Shown here piece by piece: positions 28,124 through 37,464 of a stretch of 64,000 bases of DNA. This stretch comes from Variovorax terrae. GTDB taxonomy: Bacteria > Pseudomonadota > Gammaproteobacteria > Burkholderiales > Burkholderiaceae_C. The translations under genes were made by a program, and so were the position numbers. The notes beneath the pieces are model-generated. The model made no database searches. It saw only the letters and a list, made by a program, of their open reading frames with translations, and was not told the origin of the DNA. The DNA is taken from assembly GCF_022809125.1 (NCBI RefSeq), contig NZ_JALGBI010000001.1, forward strand, positions 1,612,001 to 1,676,000. The letters are read 5' to 3'. How positions within the stretch are numbered: position 1 is the first letter of the stretch; every line of letters begins with the position of its first letter.

Positions 28124-29875
28124 TCAGCCGACCAGCTTGGCGATGGCCTGGTGCAGCAGCCTGGCGGACACCGGCTTGTGCAGCAGCAGCGCGTCGCTGT
28201 GCTGGGCCTCGCGCAGGCGCTGCGGCGCGGTGTCGCCGGTGATGATGATGGCCGGCAGGCCGGCGCCCAGGCGCGCCCGCACGGCCGTGACCACCTGCGC
28301 GCCGGTGCGGTTCTCGCGCAGCCGGTAGTCGGTGATCAGCAGTTGCGGCGCCTGGGCCTCGATCAGCGGCCAGGCCTGCTCCAGCGAGTCGGCCGTGGCG
28401 CAATGGCAGCCCCAGCCGCCGAGCAGCGCGTGCATGGCCAGCCGCACGCTGTCGTCGTCGTCGATCACCAGCACCCGCAGGCCCTGCAGGTTGGCCTCGG
28501 GCGCGGCGCGGTCCTGGTCGTCCAGCACGCTGCCGTGGCTGGCCGGCAGCCAGAAGCGGAAGACCGAGCCGCGCTGCGGCCGCGACAGCAGCTCCACGCG
28601 CGTGCCCATCTCGCGCGCCAGCCGCTGCACGATGGCCAGCCCCAGGCCCAGCCCCTTGCGGCGGTCGCGCTCGGGGTTGCCGAGCTGGTGGAACTCCTTG
28701 AAGATGTCCTGCTGCTGGTCGGGCGCGATGCCGATGCCGGTGTCCCAGACCTCCAGCGCCAGCATGCCGCTGCGCGCGCGGCAGGCCACCAGGATGCCGC
28801 CCTGGTGGGTGTAGCGGATCGCATTGGAGATCAGGTTGTGCAGCACCAGGTCCACCAGGGCCCGGTCGGCCAGCGCCAGGGCCTGGGTTTCGCGCGTGCG
28901 GTAGACCAGGCCCTGGGCGTCGGCCTGCGCGCCGAACTCCTGCTCCAGCTTGAGCAGCAGCGGCTGCACCGCGAAGGTCTTGGGCTGGGAGCGGATCACG
29001 CCGGCTTCCAGCCGCGAGTAGTCCAGCAGCGTGGTCAGCATCTCGCCGGCGGCGTCCGAGGCGGACTGCGCGTGCGTGAGCACGGTCTGCTGGTGCGGCG
29101 TGAGCGGCGTGCGCACCAGGGCTTCGAGGAACAGGCCCATGGCGTGCAGCGGCTGGCGCAGATCGTGGCTGGCCGCAGCCAGGAACCTGGACTTGTCGCG
29201 GTTGGCCTGCTCGGCGCGCGCCTGGGCGGCCTCGGCGCGTTCGAGCAATTGCAGGTTCTCGAAGCGCAGTTCGATGCCGCGCGCCGCGTCCAGGTCGATG
29301 TTGCGCGCGAACAGGCAGGTCACCGCCAGGAACACCAGGCTGCCGAGCCCGATGGCGACGTACTGCGGGCCGCCGTGCGCGAGCAGGTTCCAGGCCAGCG
29401 GCAGCAGGGCCGAGAAGGCATAGGCCCAGTAGGCCGGCACGCAGGGCGCGGTGAAGGCCATGGCCCCGGCGGACACGCCGGCCATGATGGCCAGCATGGC
29501 GAACACCGGCCAGGGCTGGTCCATGGCGTGTTGCCAGGTCCAGACCGACAGCAGGCCCCACAGCGCGCCGACCATGGCCATGTGCGCCACGATCACCCGT
29601 AGGCCGGCGCGCGGCGCCATGCGCGCGGTGCCGCCCCGGCGCAGCAGCAGCACCCGGCCAGCCACGATCAGGCCCAGGTACAGCAGCAGCCAGCCCAGCA
29701 GGAACTGCGTGGACAGCGTGTTCCACAGCGCGCCCACGCACAGCAGGCCGCCGGCCAGGGAGCCGAACATGCCGATGCCCAGGTTGCGCTCGACCAGCAG
29801 CACCTGCTCGCGCAGCACGCGGTCCTCGCGCAGCACCGGCCCCCAGGCTTCGGGCAGGCGCCAGGGCTTGCACAT
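28124..29875 (-). CDS. Hybrid sensor histidine kinase/response regulator
   Basis: A 583-residue membrane protein. About six hydrophobic helices occupy residues 30-200, followed by a short coiled coil, a histidine box (FLAAASHDLRQPLHAMGLF), an ATPase domain (LISNAIRYT, WDTGIGIA, GLGLGLAIVQRL) and a C-terminal receiver (VLVIDDDDSVRLAM, phospho-acceptor in LLITDYRL, LLLHKPV). No periplasmic sensor domain is evident, so it may sense a membrane or intracellular signal. Its ATG overlaps the regulator stop by one base; the regulator is transcribed first. The receiver suggests a phosphorelay or feedback step. Confidence 0.92.
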   Translation of the reverse strand: MCKPWRLPEAWGPVLREDRVLREQVLLVERNLGIGMFGSLAGGLLCVGALWNTLSTQFLLGWLLLYLGLIVAGRVLLLRRGGTARMAPRAGLRVIVAHMAMVGALWGLLSVWTWQHAMDQPWPVFAMLAIMAGVSAGAMAFTAPCVPAYWAYAFSALLPLAWNLLAHGGPQYVAIGLGSLVFLAVTCLFARNIDLDAARGIELRFENLQLLERAEAAQARAEQANRDKSRFLAAASHDLRQPLHAMGLFLEALVRTPLTPHQQTVLTHAQSASDAAGEMLTTLLDYSRLEAGVIRSQPKTFAVQPLLLKLEQEFGAQADAQGLVYRTRETQALALADRALVDLVLHNLISNAIRYTHQGGILVACRARSGMLALEVWDTGIGIAPDQQQDIFKEFHQLGNPERDRRKGLGLGLAIVQRLAREMGTRVELLSRPQRGSVFRFWLPASHGSVLDDQDRAAPEANLQGLRVLVIDDDDSVRLAMHALLGGWGCHCATADSLEQAWPLIEAQAPQLLITDYRLRENRTGAQVVTAVRARLGAGLPAIIITGDTAPQRLREAQHSDALLLHKPVSARLLHQAIAKLVG

Positions 29876-30492
29876 CAGAGCCGCACCAGCCCGCTGCGCT
29901 GCGCCGCGACCAGGGCCTCGGAGCGGCTGCTCACGCCGAAGTGCGCAAAGATCGCCGCGACATGCACGCGCACCGTGTTCTCGCTCAGACCCAGGCCGCG
30001 CGCGATCACCTTGTTGGGCTTGCCGGTGCACAGCAGCGTCAGCACCTCGAGCTGGCGCGCGGTCAGCGTGGACGACGGCGGCAGGGCGGCGGCGCCCGTC
30101 AGCTCGTCCTCGAACGAAGGCTCGCCGCGCAGCACGCGCGTGATGGCCTGCAGGATGTCGTCGGCGCCCGACGACTTGGGCAGGAAGCCGTCGGCGCCGC
30201 GCGCGGCGGCCTCGCGCGCCATCGCTTCCGTGGTGCTGGCCGAGACCACGATCACGCGCGCCTGGGCGAAGATTTCGCGCAGCAGCTTGATGCCGTCCAG
30301 GCCGTTGAGGCCGGGCAGCTCGATGTCCAGCAGGATCAGGTCGACCGGCCGGCCCGCATGCTCGCGCGCGGCCAGCACCGAGCCGGCCTCCAGGATGGGG
30401 CCGACCTCGGGGTGCGCCTGGACGATCAGTTGCAGGCCCGCGCGGAACAAGGCGTGATCGTCGACCAGCAGGACAGTCCTGGCGTGTGACAT
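29875..30492 (-). CDS. NarL/LuxR-type response regulator
   Basis: A 205-residue regulator. The receiver has the acidic pocket (VLLVDDHALFRAG), phospho-acceptor Asp in LILLDIELPGLNG, and the Lys of FLPKSSG. The C-terminal LuxR helix-turn-helix reads LTARQLEVLTLLCTGKPNKVIARGLGLSENTVRVHV. It is probably phosphorylated by the hybrid kinase encoded directly downstream. Target genes are unknown; the divergent subtilase gene is the nearest candidate. Confidence 0.93.
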   Translation of the reverse strand: MSHARTVLLVDDHALFRAGLQLIVQAHPEVGPILEAGSVLAAREHAGRPVDLILLDIELPGLNGLDGIKLLREIFAQARVIVVSASTTEAMAREAAARGADGFLPKSSGADDILQAITRVLRGEPSFEDELTGAAALPPSSTLTARQLEVLTLLCTGKPNKVIARGLGLSENTVRVHVAAIFAHFGVSSRSEALVAAQRSGLVRL

Positions 30493-30645
30493 GAGTCGAG
30501 TATTGCCGAGAATGCAGCGTTGTTTCTTAGTCGTTTTGTGCTATTCACAGCGCGTGCCGAGGCCATCACACTCGCGGCGCCTGCGATATCGGCGATAGAT
30601 GGTGTATCGTTGCCGCGCTTGATGAGGGACCCAGGAGTTAAAAGA

Positions 30646-32463
30646 ATGTCTCAATCCGACAAAAGAGAAATCGGGAAGAGGGCGCGCGCGCCCGGCCGCC
30701 TCGCGCGGCATGGCGCCGCCGGCGCACTGGCGGCCTGCCTGGCCGTGCTGGCAGGATGCGGTGGAGGTGGCGGCAGCGGCCTGCCGCCCGCGCCGACACC
30801 AACACCCACCCCGGCGCCCACGCCAGCCCCCGTACCGGTGGCCCAGGACGATCCCCTGTTCACCTACCAGTGGTACCTGTCCAACAAGGGGCAGGACGCG
30901 CTGGCCAGCGTGCGTCCGGTGGCGGGCGTGGACCTCAACATGGGCGAGCTGCACGCGCAGGGCGTGCGCGGCAGCGGCGTGCGGGTGGCCGTGGTCGACT
31001 CCGGCCTGGAGATCGGGCACGAGGACCTGGCGCCCAACGTGACGCCTGGCGGTTCGTACAACTTCATCAACGGCAGCGGCGACCCCACGCCCACGGGCAA
31101 TGGCGGCGATCACGGCACCAGTGTGGCCGGCATCATCGCGGCCGCCGGCTGGAACGGCAAGGGCGGCCGCGGCGTGGCGCCCGAGGCGCGGCTGCAGGGC
31201 TTCAACTTCCTGGCCAGCCAGGCGCTGGCCGACGAGCTGGCGGCGCTGGGGCAGGGCGCGCTGTCGCGTGACACCCAGGTCTTTAACATGAGCTACGGCG
31301 TAGAGCCCAACGCGCTGGCGCCGCTGTCCCGCAGCGAGCTCACGGTGCGCGAGGTGCTGCTGCGCGCCACGCGCAACAACCTCGGCGGCATCTACGTCAA
31401 GTCCTCGGGCAACGGCTACCTCGACCTGGATGGGCAGGACTGCAGCGCGGCCAACCTGTACGGTGTGGAATGCCAGAATGCCAATTTCGACCCCCGCAAT
31501 GCGCTGTCGGAAATGATCATCGTCGGGGCCGTCAACGCGGCGGGGCGGCGCTCGTCCTACTCCACGCCGGGCGCCACGCTCTGGGTGGCGGGCTTCGGCG
31601 GCGAGTACGGCGGCAACAGCCGCTACCAGCCGAGCGCCAGCGGCCCGAAGCTGGAGCCGGCCATGGTCACCACCGACCTGTCGGGCTGCCAGCGTGGCTA
31701 CAACCGGGCCGGCGGCCCCTACCCGCCGAGCAACGCGATCGACGCCGGTGGCCAGTCCGCCATCGACCCGGACTGCCGCTACACCGGTAGCTTCAACGGC
31801 ACCTCGTCGGCCGCGCCCACGGTGTCGGGCGTGGTCGCGCTGATGCTGCAGGTCAACCCAGCACTGACGCAGCGCGACGTCAAGTACATCCTGGCGCGCA
31901 CCGCGCGGCCGACCGACACCGGCTACGGCCCGATCCAGTATGCCTCGGTGGTGCTGGAGCCGGGCTGGACCACAAACGCCGCCGGCCGCCGCTTCAGCAA
32001 CTGGTACGGCTTTGGCCTAGTGGACGCCTCGGCGGCGGTGGCCATGGCGCGCGGCTTCAAGCCGCTGGCACCGCAGCGCACGCTGAACTGGCAGCAGAAC
32101 ATGACGGCGGTGCCGATCCCCTACCGCGACGGCAACGGCAGCCGCGGCGCGATCCCGATCGCCGTGGCAGGCGACCTGAACGTGGAGTCGGTGCAGGTGA
32201 GCTTCGGCACCACCCACACGGCGCCGGCCAACCTGCGGCTGGTGCTGACCTCGCCGCGCGGCACGCGCAGCCACCTGCTGCTGCCGTTCAGCGTGCTGGT
32301 CCCCACGCCGGGCGGCTTCGAGGGCGAGCTGCTGAGTTCCAACGCCTTTCTCGACGAATCCTCCCAGGGCACCTGGAAGCTGGAAGTGGTGGACGTGACC
32401 CAGCCCACCGGCGACACCACCGCCCAGCTCCAGGGCTGGGCCATCCGCATTCTGGGGAGATGA
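30646..32463 (+). CDS. S8 (subtilisin/kexin-like) serine protease lipoprotein with P domain
   Basis: A 605-residue exported protease. AGGAG at 30633-30637 supports the ATG at 30646. A lipoprotein signal ends in LAGC (Cys38), followed by a Pro/Thr repeat linker. The catalytic triad is Asp118 (VAVVDSGLE), His156 (GDHGTSVAG) and Ser387 (NGTSSAAP). The last 130 residues (SRGAIPIAVAGDLNVESVQV to LQGWAIRI) look like a proprotein-convertase P domain. There is no recognisable I9 propeptide between the lipobox and the catalytic domain. The next gene overlaps by ATGA and encodes a small secreted protein that may replace the missing propeptide. Confidence 0.92.
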   Translation: MSQSDKREIGKRARAPGRLARHGAAGALAACLAVLAGCGGGGGSGLPPAPTPTPTPAPTPAPVPVAQDDPLFTYQWYLSNKGQDALASVRPVAGVDLNMGELHAQGVRGSGVRVAVVDSGLEIGHEDLAPNVTPGGSYNFINGSGDPTPTGNGGDHGTSVAGIIAAAGWNGKGGRGVAPEARLQGFNFLASQALADELAALGQGALSRDTQVFNMSYGVEPNALAPLSRSELTVREVLLRATRNNLGGIYVKSSGNGYLDLDGQDCSAANLYGVECQNANFDPRNALSEMIIVGAVNAAGRRSSYSTPGATLWVAGFGGEYGGNSRYQPSASGPKLEPAMVTTDLSGCQRGYNRAGGPYPPSNAIDAGGQSAIDPDCRYTGSFNGTSSAAPTVSGVVALMLQVNPALTQRDVKYILARTARPTDTGYGPIQYASVVLEPGWTTNAAGRRFSNWYGFGLVDASAAVAMARGFKPLAPQRTLNWQQNMTAVPIPYRDGNGSRGAIPIAVAGDLNVESVQVSFGTTHTAPANLRLVLTSPRGTRSHLLLPFSVLVPTPGGFEGELLSSNAFLDESSQGTWKLEVVDVTQPTGDTTAQLQGWAIRILGR

Positions 32464-33110
32464 GCACCATGACATTCTTGACTGTATCCATTGCCGCCAC
32501 TCCGCTGCGCCGCGCCGCCATCGTTCTGGCTGTGGCGTCGTCGTCCTATGTCCTGGCGGCCGATGCTGACGACCGCGCCGCATTGCGTGAGGCCGCCACC
32601 GGCAGCCGCTTCACCGCAGGCACCGCCAGCTACCGCCTGGTACCGCGGGCCGCTGCGCAGCCGCAGGCCCAGGCCGACGCCAGCGCGGCGCCGGCTTCCG
32701 GCATGTTGGCACCCGCTGGCGCCGCCGCGCGCAGCGGCGGGCGCGTGGTGGGGCGGCTGGGCGGCTACGCCATCGTGCTCGACGGCGGCCCAGCGGCCGG
32801 ACCAGACAGTGCCGCCCGCGCGGCTTCAGGCGGCACGCCGGGCTACCTGGTGGCCGTCAACCAGCGCAGCGGCGCGCCGGCGCTGGTGGCGCCGCGGCTC
32901 AAGGTGTTCTGCGCCGAAGCCGGGCGGGCCGAGGCGCTGGCGCAGGCCAGCGGCGGCCGCGTGCTGCTGGCCTCGCAGCCGCCGGCGCTGGTGATCCTGG
33001 GCTTCGACACGCCGCAGCGGGCGCTGGCTGCCGCCGACGGGCTGCGCCGCCAGTCCTGTGTGCAGGAGGTGCAGCCCGAGGTGCTGGAGTCGTTCGCCAA
33101 GCCGCATTGA
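32460..33110 (+). CDS. Small secreted protein coupled to the S8 protease (possible external chaperone/inhibitor)
   Basis: A 216-residue protein that I cannot assign to a named family. It has a signal peptide (RRAAIVLAVASSSYVLAA, near residues 17-34), an Ala/Pro/Gly-rich middle, and a conserved-looking C-terminal domain: LGGYAIVLDG, RVLLASQPPALVILGF, ALAAADGLRRQSCVQEVQPEV. The last part resembles the strand-helix-strand end of subtilase propeptides, where a VxxVxPE-like strand precedes the cleavage site. Overlap with the protease stop codon implies coupled translation. In the P-domain protease ASP of Aeromonas sobria the downstream gene encodes an external chaperone; the same role here is inference. 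Confidence 0.6.
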   Translation: MSTMTFLTVSIAATPLRRAAIVLAVASSSYVLAADADDRAALREAATGSRFTAGTASYRLVPRAAAQPQAQADASAAPASGMLAPAGAAARSGGRVVGRLGGYAIVLDGGPAAGPDSAARAASGGTPGYLVAVNQRSGAPALVAPRLKVFCAEAGRAEALAQASGGRVLLASQPPALVILGFDTPQRALAAADGLRRQSCVQEVQPEVLESFAKPH

Positions 33111-33134
33111 CGACGGCACCGCCGCCGGGGCGCC

Positions 33135-34355
33135 TCAGCCCTGGCGAAACGGTGTGCGCTGCTCCAGGTGCTCGAGGTAGTTCGCCACGCCTTCGCCCTC
33201 GCGCGCCAGGAAGCGCTCCACCGCGTCGGCGAAGGCCGGGTGCGCGAGCCAGTGGGCCGAGGTGGTGGCCACCGGCATCAGCGCGCGGGCCATCTTGTGC
33301 TCGCCCTGAGCGCCGCCCTCGAAGCGCTGGTAGCCCTGCGCGATGCACCATTGCAGTGGCTGGTAGTAGCAGGCCTCGAAGTGCAGGCAGTCCACGCGCT
33401 CCAGCGCGCCCCAGTAGCGGCCATAGGCCACCTTGTCCCGGGTTTTGGCATCAAAAGTGCCCAAGGTCCAGGCCAGCGGGTCATCGACTGCTATCAAACT
33501 GGTAGCAATCGGCCGGCCGGCGCGCTCCGCCACGAACAGCAGCCAGTGCTCGGGCAGGGTGTCGGCCATGCGCCGGAAGAAGTCGCGCGTGAGGTAGGGC
33601 GGGTTGCCGTGCTCGCGGTAGGTGCGCGCGTAGCAGCGGTAGAACAGGTCCCAGTCGGCGGTGCCGATGTCGCGGCCGCGGGCCCAGCGGAAGCTGACGC
33701 CGGCCTCGGCCACCTTGCGCCGCTCCTGGCGGATCTTCTTGCGCTTGTCGTGGCTCAGGCTGGCGAGGAAGGCCTCGAAGTCGCGGTAGCCGGTGTCGCC
33801 GCCAGGCGCGGGGGCCGCATTCTGCCAGTGGAACTGCACGGTCTGGCGCTGCATCAGGCCGGCATCGGCGCAGGCTGCCACGTCCTCGTCGGCGCCGAAC
33901 AGCAGGTGCAGCGAGGAGAGCTTTTCGTTGCTGCACCAGCCCAGCAGCGCCTGCACCAGCGCCGCGCGTGCGGCGGCATCGCGCGCCAGCAGCCGCGCGC
34001 CGGGCACGGGCGTGAAGGGCACGGCCGCCAGCGCCTTGGGGTAGTAGGCCAGGCCATGCTGCTCGTAGGCGTTGGCCCAGGCCCAGTCGAACACGTACTC
34101 GCCGTAGGAGTGGTCCTTGAGGTAGAGCGCGCAGGCGGCCTGCAGCTGTGTGCCGCGCCACAGCGTGAGAAAGCGCGGCGTCCAGCCGGTGGCCGGCGTG
34201 GCGCTGCCGCTCTCGTGCAGGGCCGCCAGGTATTCGTGCCGCATGAACGGGCCGGCCTGCGGCTGCAGCGCGAGCAGGGCGTTCCAGTCGGCGGCCGCCA
34301 CCGCGAACGGTGAATCCAGGACCCGGATGACATAATCGACTGGCTTGTTTCCCAT
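33135..34355 (-). CDS. FemAB-like GNAT-fold acyltransferase (DUF482 family)
   Basis: A 406-residue cytoplasmic protein. The start at 34355 (MGNKPVDYVIRVLDSPFAV) leaves seven bases to the divergent nadE start. Family features are PFMRHEYLAALHESGS, YVFDWAWANAYEQHGLAYYPK, KKIRQERRKV, YGRYWGALE and FEGGAQGEHKMARAL. These proteins share the GNAT fold and are often labelled peptidoglycan-biosynthesis proteins, but no reaction is established. Residues 284-305 (starting ATSLIAVDDP) are encoded by a full copy of the dispersed repeat, inserted just before YGRYWG. Confidence 0.82.
   Translation of the reverse strand: MGNKPVDYVIRVLDSPFAVAAADWNALLALQPQAGPFMRHEYLAALHESGSATPATGWTPRFLTLWRGTQLQAACALYLKDHSYGEYVFDWAWANAYEQHGLAYYPKALAAVPFTPVPGARLLARDAAARAALVQALLGWCSNEKLSSLHLLFGADEDVAACADAGLMQRQTVQFHWQNAAPAPGGDTGYRDFEAFLASLSHDKRKKIRQERRKVAEAGVSFRWARGRDIGTADWDLFYRCYARTYREHGNPPYLTRDFFRRMADTLPEHWLLFVAERAGRPIATSLIAVDDPLAWTLGTFDAKTRDKVAYGRYWGALERVDCLHFEACYYQPLQWCIAQGYQRFEGGAQGEHKMARALMPVATTSAHWLAHPAFADAVERFLAREGEGVANYLEHLEQRTPFRQG
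33441..33506 (-). repeat. Dispersed 66-bp element, copy 8, in frame inside the FemAB-like gene
   Basis: Reverse strand: head GCTACCAGTTTGATAGC (33506-33490), then AGTCGATGACC, GCTGGCCTGGACCTT and TTTTGATGCCAAAACC. It is exactly 66 bp, encodes 22 residues and keeps the frame. It is among the most complete copies in the window. Confidence 0.88.
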
Positions 34356-34362
34356 CGCTTGT

Positions 34363-36030
34363 ATGACTCTCAAACTCTGCGTTGCCCAGCTCAATTTCGT
34401 CGTCGGCGACCTGTCCGGCAACGCGCAAAAAATCATCGACGCGGCCCGCACGGCCCATGCGCAGGGGGCTCGCCTGCTGCTGACGCCCGAGCTGTCGATC
34501 TGCGGCTACGCGGCCGAGGACCTGTTCCTGCGGCCCGCCTTCATCGCCGCCTGTGATGATGCCGTGAAAACGGTGGCCCGCGAACTCGCCGGGTTAAAGG
34601 GCATGGTGGTGGTGGTCGGCCATCCCACCGGCGGCGACGAGCGCAGCAAGTCGGTGGCGGTGCAGCGGCGCCACAATGCGGCCAGCGTGATCAGCGAGGG
34701 CCGCATCCTGGAAACCTACGCCAAGCGCGAGCTGCCCAACTACCAGGTGTTCGACGAGCGGCGCTACTTCACGCCGGGGCAGGGTGTCTGCGTGTTCCAG
34801 GCCGGCGGCGTGAACGTGGGCCTGCTGATCTGCGAGGACGCCTGGTTCGAGGAGCCGGCGCGGCTGGCCAGGGAGGCCGGCGCCGAGCTGCTGGCCGTGA
34901 TCAATGCCTCGCCCTTTCATGTGGGCAAGGGCGGCGAGCGCGTGGCGCGCATGGCCGAGCGCGTGCGCGCCGTCGGCCTGCCACTGGTCTATGCGCACCT
35001 GGTGGGCGGGCAGGACGAGGTGGTGTTCGACGGCGGCTCGTTCGCGCTCGACGCCAGCGGCGCGCTGGTGGCCCGCGCCGGGAATTTCAAGGAAAAACTG
35101 CTGGAGGTCCAGGCACAGCGGTCATCGGGTGCTATTGATTTGGTAGCGGGCGAGGTGGCACCGGAGCGCAGCGCCGAAGCCGATCTGTGGGACGCGCTGG
35201 TGCTGGGCGTGCACGACTACATCGGCAAGAACGGCTTTCCGGGCGCGATCCTGGGCCTGTCGGGCGGCATCGACTCGGCCCTGGTACTGGCGATCGCGGT
35301 GGATGCGCTCGGCCGGGACCGCGTGCGCACGGTGATGATGCCCTCGCCCTACACGGCCGACATCTCCTGGATCGACGCGCGCGACATGGCCGCGCGCCTG
35401 GGCGTGCGCTACGACGAGATTTCCATCCTGCCCGAGTTCGAGGCCTTCAAGTCTTCGCTGGCCGGCGAGTTCCAGGGGCTCAAGGAGGACACGACCGAGG
35501 AGAACATCCAGGCCCGCATCCGCGGCACGCTGCTGATGGCGTTGTCCAACAAGTTCGGCAGCATCGTGCTGACCACCGGCAACAAGAGCGAGATGGCCAC
35601 CGGCTACTGCACGCTGTACGGCGACATGGCGGGCGGCTTCGCGGTGATCAAGGACCTGGCCAAGACCACGGTGTTCCGCCTCGCGCGCTGGCGCAACGCG
35701 AACGACCCCTACGGCACGGGCGCCAGCCCGATCCCCGAGCGCATCATCACGCGCCCGCCGAGCGCCGAGCTGCGCCCCGACCAGACCGACCAGGACAGCC
35801 TGCCGCCCTACGAGGTGCTGGACGCCATCCTGGAGCGCTACATGGAGAACGACCAGCCGATCGAGGAGATCGTCGCCGCCGGCTTTGCGCGCGCCGACGT
35901 GGAGCGCGTGACGCGCCTGATCAAGATCAGCGAATACAAGCGCCGCCAGGCCCCGGTGGGAATCAGAGTCACGCACCGAAGTTTCGGCAAGGATTGGCGC
36001 TATCCTATTACCAGCAAGTTCCGCGCATAA
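34363..36030 (+). CDS. nadE: Glutamine-dependent NAD+ synthetase
   Basis: A 555-residue two-domain enzyme. The N-terminal nitrilase-type glutaminase has Glu in TPELSICGY, Lys in YAKRELPNY and Cys in GLLICEDAWFE. The C-terminal synthetase has the PP-loop LGLSGGIDSALV and TTGNKSEMATGYCTLYGD. It amidates nicotinate adenine dinucleotide to NAD+. The inter-domain linker (residues 240-262) is encoded by a dispersed repeat. A CATAAT -10-like box lies at 34331-34336. The PII gene follows after 12 bases, so the two are probably one operon. Confidence 0.95.
   Translation: MTLKLCVAQLNFVVGDLSGNAQKIIDAARTAHAQGARLLLTPELSICGYAAEDLFLRPAFIAACDDAVKTVARELAGLKGMVVVVGHPTGGDERSKSVAVQRRHNAASVISEGRILETYAKRELPNYQVFDERRYFTPGQGVCVFQAGGVNVGLLICEDAWFEEPARLAREAGAELLAVINASPFHVGKGGERVARMAERVRAVGLPLVYAHLVGGQDEVVFDGGSFALDASGALVARAGNFKEKLLEVQAQRSSGAIDLVAGEVAPERSAEADLWDALVLGVHDYIGKNGFPGAILGLSGGIDSALVLAIAVDALGRDRVRTVMMPSPYTADISWIDARDMAARLGVRYDEISILPEFEAFKSSLAGEFQGLKEDTTEENIQARIRGTLLMALSNKFGSIVLTTGNKSEMATGYCTLYGDMAGGFAVIKDLAKTTVFRLARWRNANDPYGTGASPIPERIITRPPSAELRPDQTDQDSLPPYEVLDAILERYMENDQPIEEIVAAGFARADVERVTRLIKISEYKRRQAPVGIRVTHRSFGKDWRYPITSKFRA
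35082..35147 (-). repeat. Dispersed 66-bp element, copy 9, in frame inside nadE
   Basis: Read on the strand opposite to nadE: head GCTACCAAATCAATAGC (35147-35131), then ACCCGATGACCGCTG, GCCTGGACCTCC, GCAGTTTTT and TTGAAATTC. The GCTACCA head and the CGATGACC and GCCTGGACCT blocks match copy 8. It sits in the linker between the two enzyme domains and keeps the frame. Confidence 0.88.
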
Positions 36031-36387
<357 letters not shown>

Positions 36388-36407
36388 GCCGGCCGCGCTT
36401 CAGGCTT

Positions 36408-37001
36408 TCAGATTTCCGAGAGATCCAGGCCGGTGGCGTTCATGCCTGCCGCCTGCACCAGATCGCGCAGCAGGGGCTCGGGCTCGGCATTCACCTTCAC
36501 CAGATCCATCAGCCACTCGTTCATGAACTGCTGGCGCACGCTGCTGCGCAGGAACGCCACCAGGCCGTCGTAGTAGCCGGCCGTGTTGAGCAGGCCGATC
36601 GGCTTGTCGTGGTAGCCGAGCTGGCGCCAGGTCCAGACTTCGAACAGCTCTTCCAGCGTGCCGATGCCGCCAGGCAGGGACAGGAAGGCATCGGCGCGTT
36701 CGGCCATCAGGCGCTTGCGGTCGTGCATGGTGTCCACGATGTGCAGCTCGGTGCAGCTGTGGTTGGCCCACTCCTTCTCGACCAGCGCCTTCGGGATGAT
36801 GCCGACCACGCGGCCGCCGGCGGCCAGCGTGGCCTCGGCCACCACGCCCATCAGCCCGTTCTTGCCGCCGCCGTAGACCAGCTGGCCGCCGCGCTGGCCG
36901 ATCCAGGTGCCGACCAGGCGGGCCGTTTCGGTGAATTGGGGGTCGGTGCCGGGGCGGGAGCCGCAGTACACGCAGATGGAAAAAGCGGGATCGGGGGTCA
37001 T
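36408..37001 (-). CDS. LOG-family Rossmann protein (TIGR00730; cytokinin riboside 5'-monophosphate phosphoribohydrolase-like)
   Basis: A 197-residue protein with the family signatures SICVYCGSRPG, LVYGGGKNGLMG and the catalytic PGGIGTLEELFEVWTW. Members release the base from AMP-type or cytokinin nucleotides; the bacterial role may be nucleotide salvage or control. The start at 37001 overlaps the diacylglycerol kinase stop (ATGA), so the two are translationally coupled. It is convergent with glnB, 20 bp apart. Confidence 0.88.
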   Translation of the reverse strand: MTPDPAFSICVYCGSRPGTDPQFTETARLVGTWIGQRGGQLVYGGGKNGLMGVVAEATLAAGGRVVGIIPKALVEKEWANHSCTELHIVDTMHDRKRLMAERADAFLSLPGGIGTLEELFEVWTWRQLGYHDKPIGLLNTAGYYDGLVAFLRSSVRQQFMNEWLMDLVKVNAEPEPLLRDLVQAAGMNATGLDLSEI

Positions 37002-37411
37002 GCAGCAAATTTCTGAAACAGGGCGGCGGCCCAGATGCCGGCGCACAACAACAAACTCAGCAGCACCGCGGCGCTGCCCATGTCCTTGGCGCGCTTGGAC
37101 AGGTCGTGCCACTCAGGGCCGATGCGGTCGATCGCCGTCTCGATGCCGGTGTTGAGCAACTCGACGATCATCACGATCAGCACCGAGCCGGCCAGCAGCG
37201 CGGTTTCGACCCAGTGGCGGCCGAGCCAGAACGACAACGGCACCAGCACGATGGCGGCCAGGGCCTCCTGGCGGAACGCCGTCTCGCCCCAGCCGGCGCG
37301 CAGCCCCTCGATGGAATAGCCCGTGGCGTGCCAGACGCGGCTGAAGCCGGTGCGGGTTTTCTGGAGGTTGGCGGGAGCGCTGTTCGGGGAGCCGGGGTCT
37401 GGAGACGACAT
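36998..37411 (-). CDS. dgkA: Diacylglycerol kinase (DgkA type)
   Basis: A 137-residue membrane protein with three helices. The active-site region reads ALLAGSVLIVMIVELLNTGIETAIDRI, where Glu and Asn of the VELLNT motif and the later Glu/Asp bind metal and ATP. It phosphorylates diacylglycerol to phosphatidate in the inner membrane, recycling lipid turnover products. The ATG at 37411 is chosen; another in-frame ATG at 37435 is possible, and neither has a clear ribosome-binding site. Confidence 0.88.
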   Translation of the reverse strand: MSSPDPGSPNSAPANLQKTRTGFSRVWHATGYSIEGLRAGWGETAFRQEALAAIVLVPLSFWLGRHWVETALLAGSVLIVMIVELLNTGIETAIDRIGPEWHDLSKRAKDMGSAAVLLSLLLCAGIWAAALFQKFAA

Positions 37412-37464
37412 GCAGCGATTGTCGCCGAGGTTCATGACAGCCCGGTCACGGGCTGGCGGCGGCA

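Noticed and set aside
35999..36015. GCTATCCTATTACCAGC near the nadE 3' end looks like an element head
   Set aside because: It encodes the conserved NadE ending DWRYPITSKF and is not followed by the GACC/GGACCT blocks, so I treat it as coincidence.
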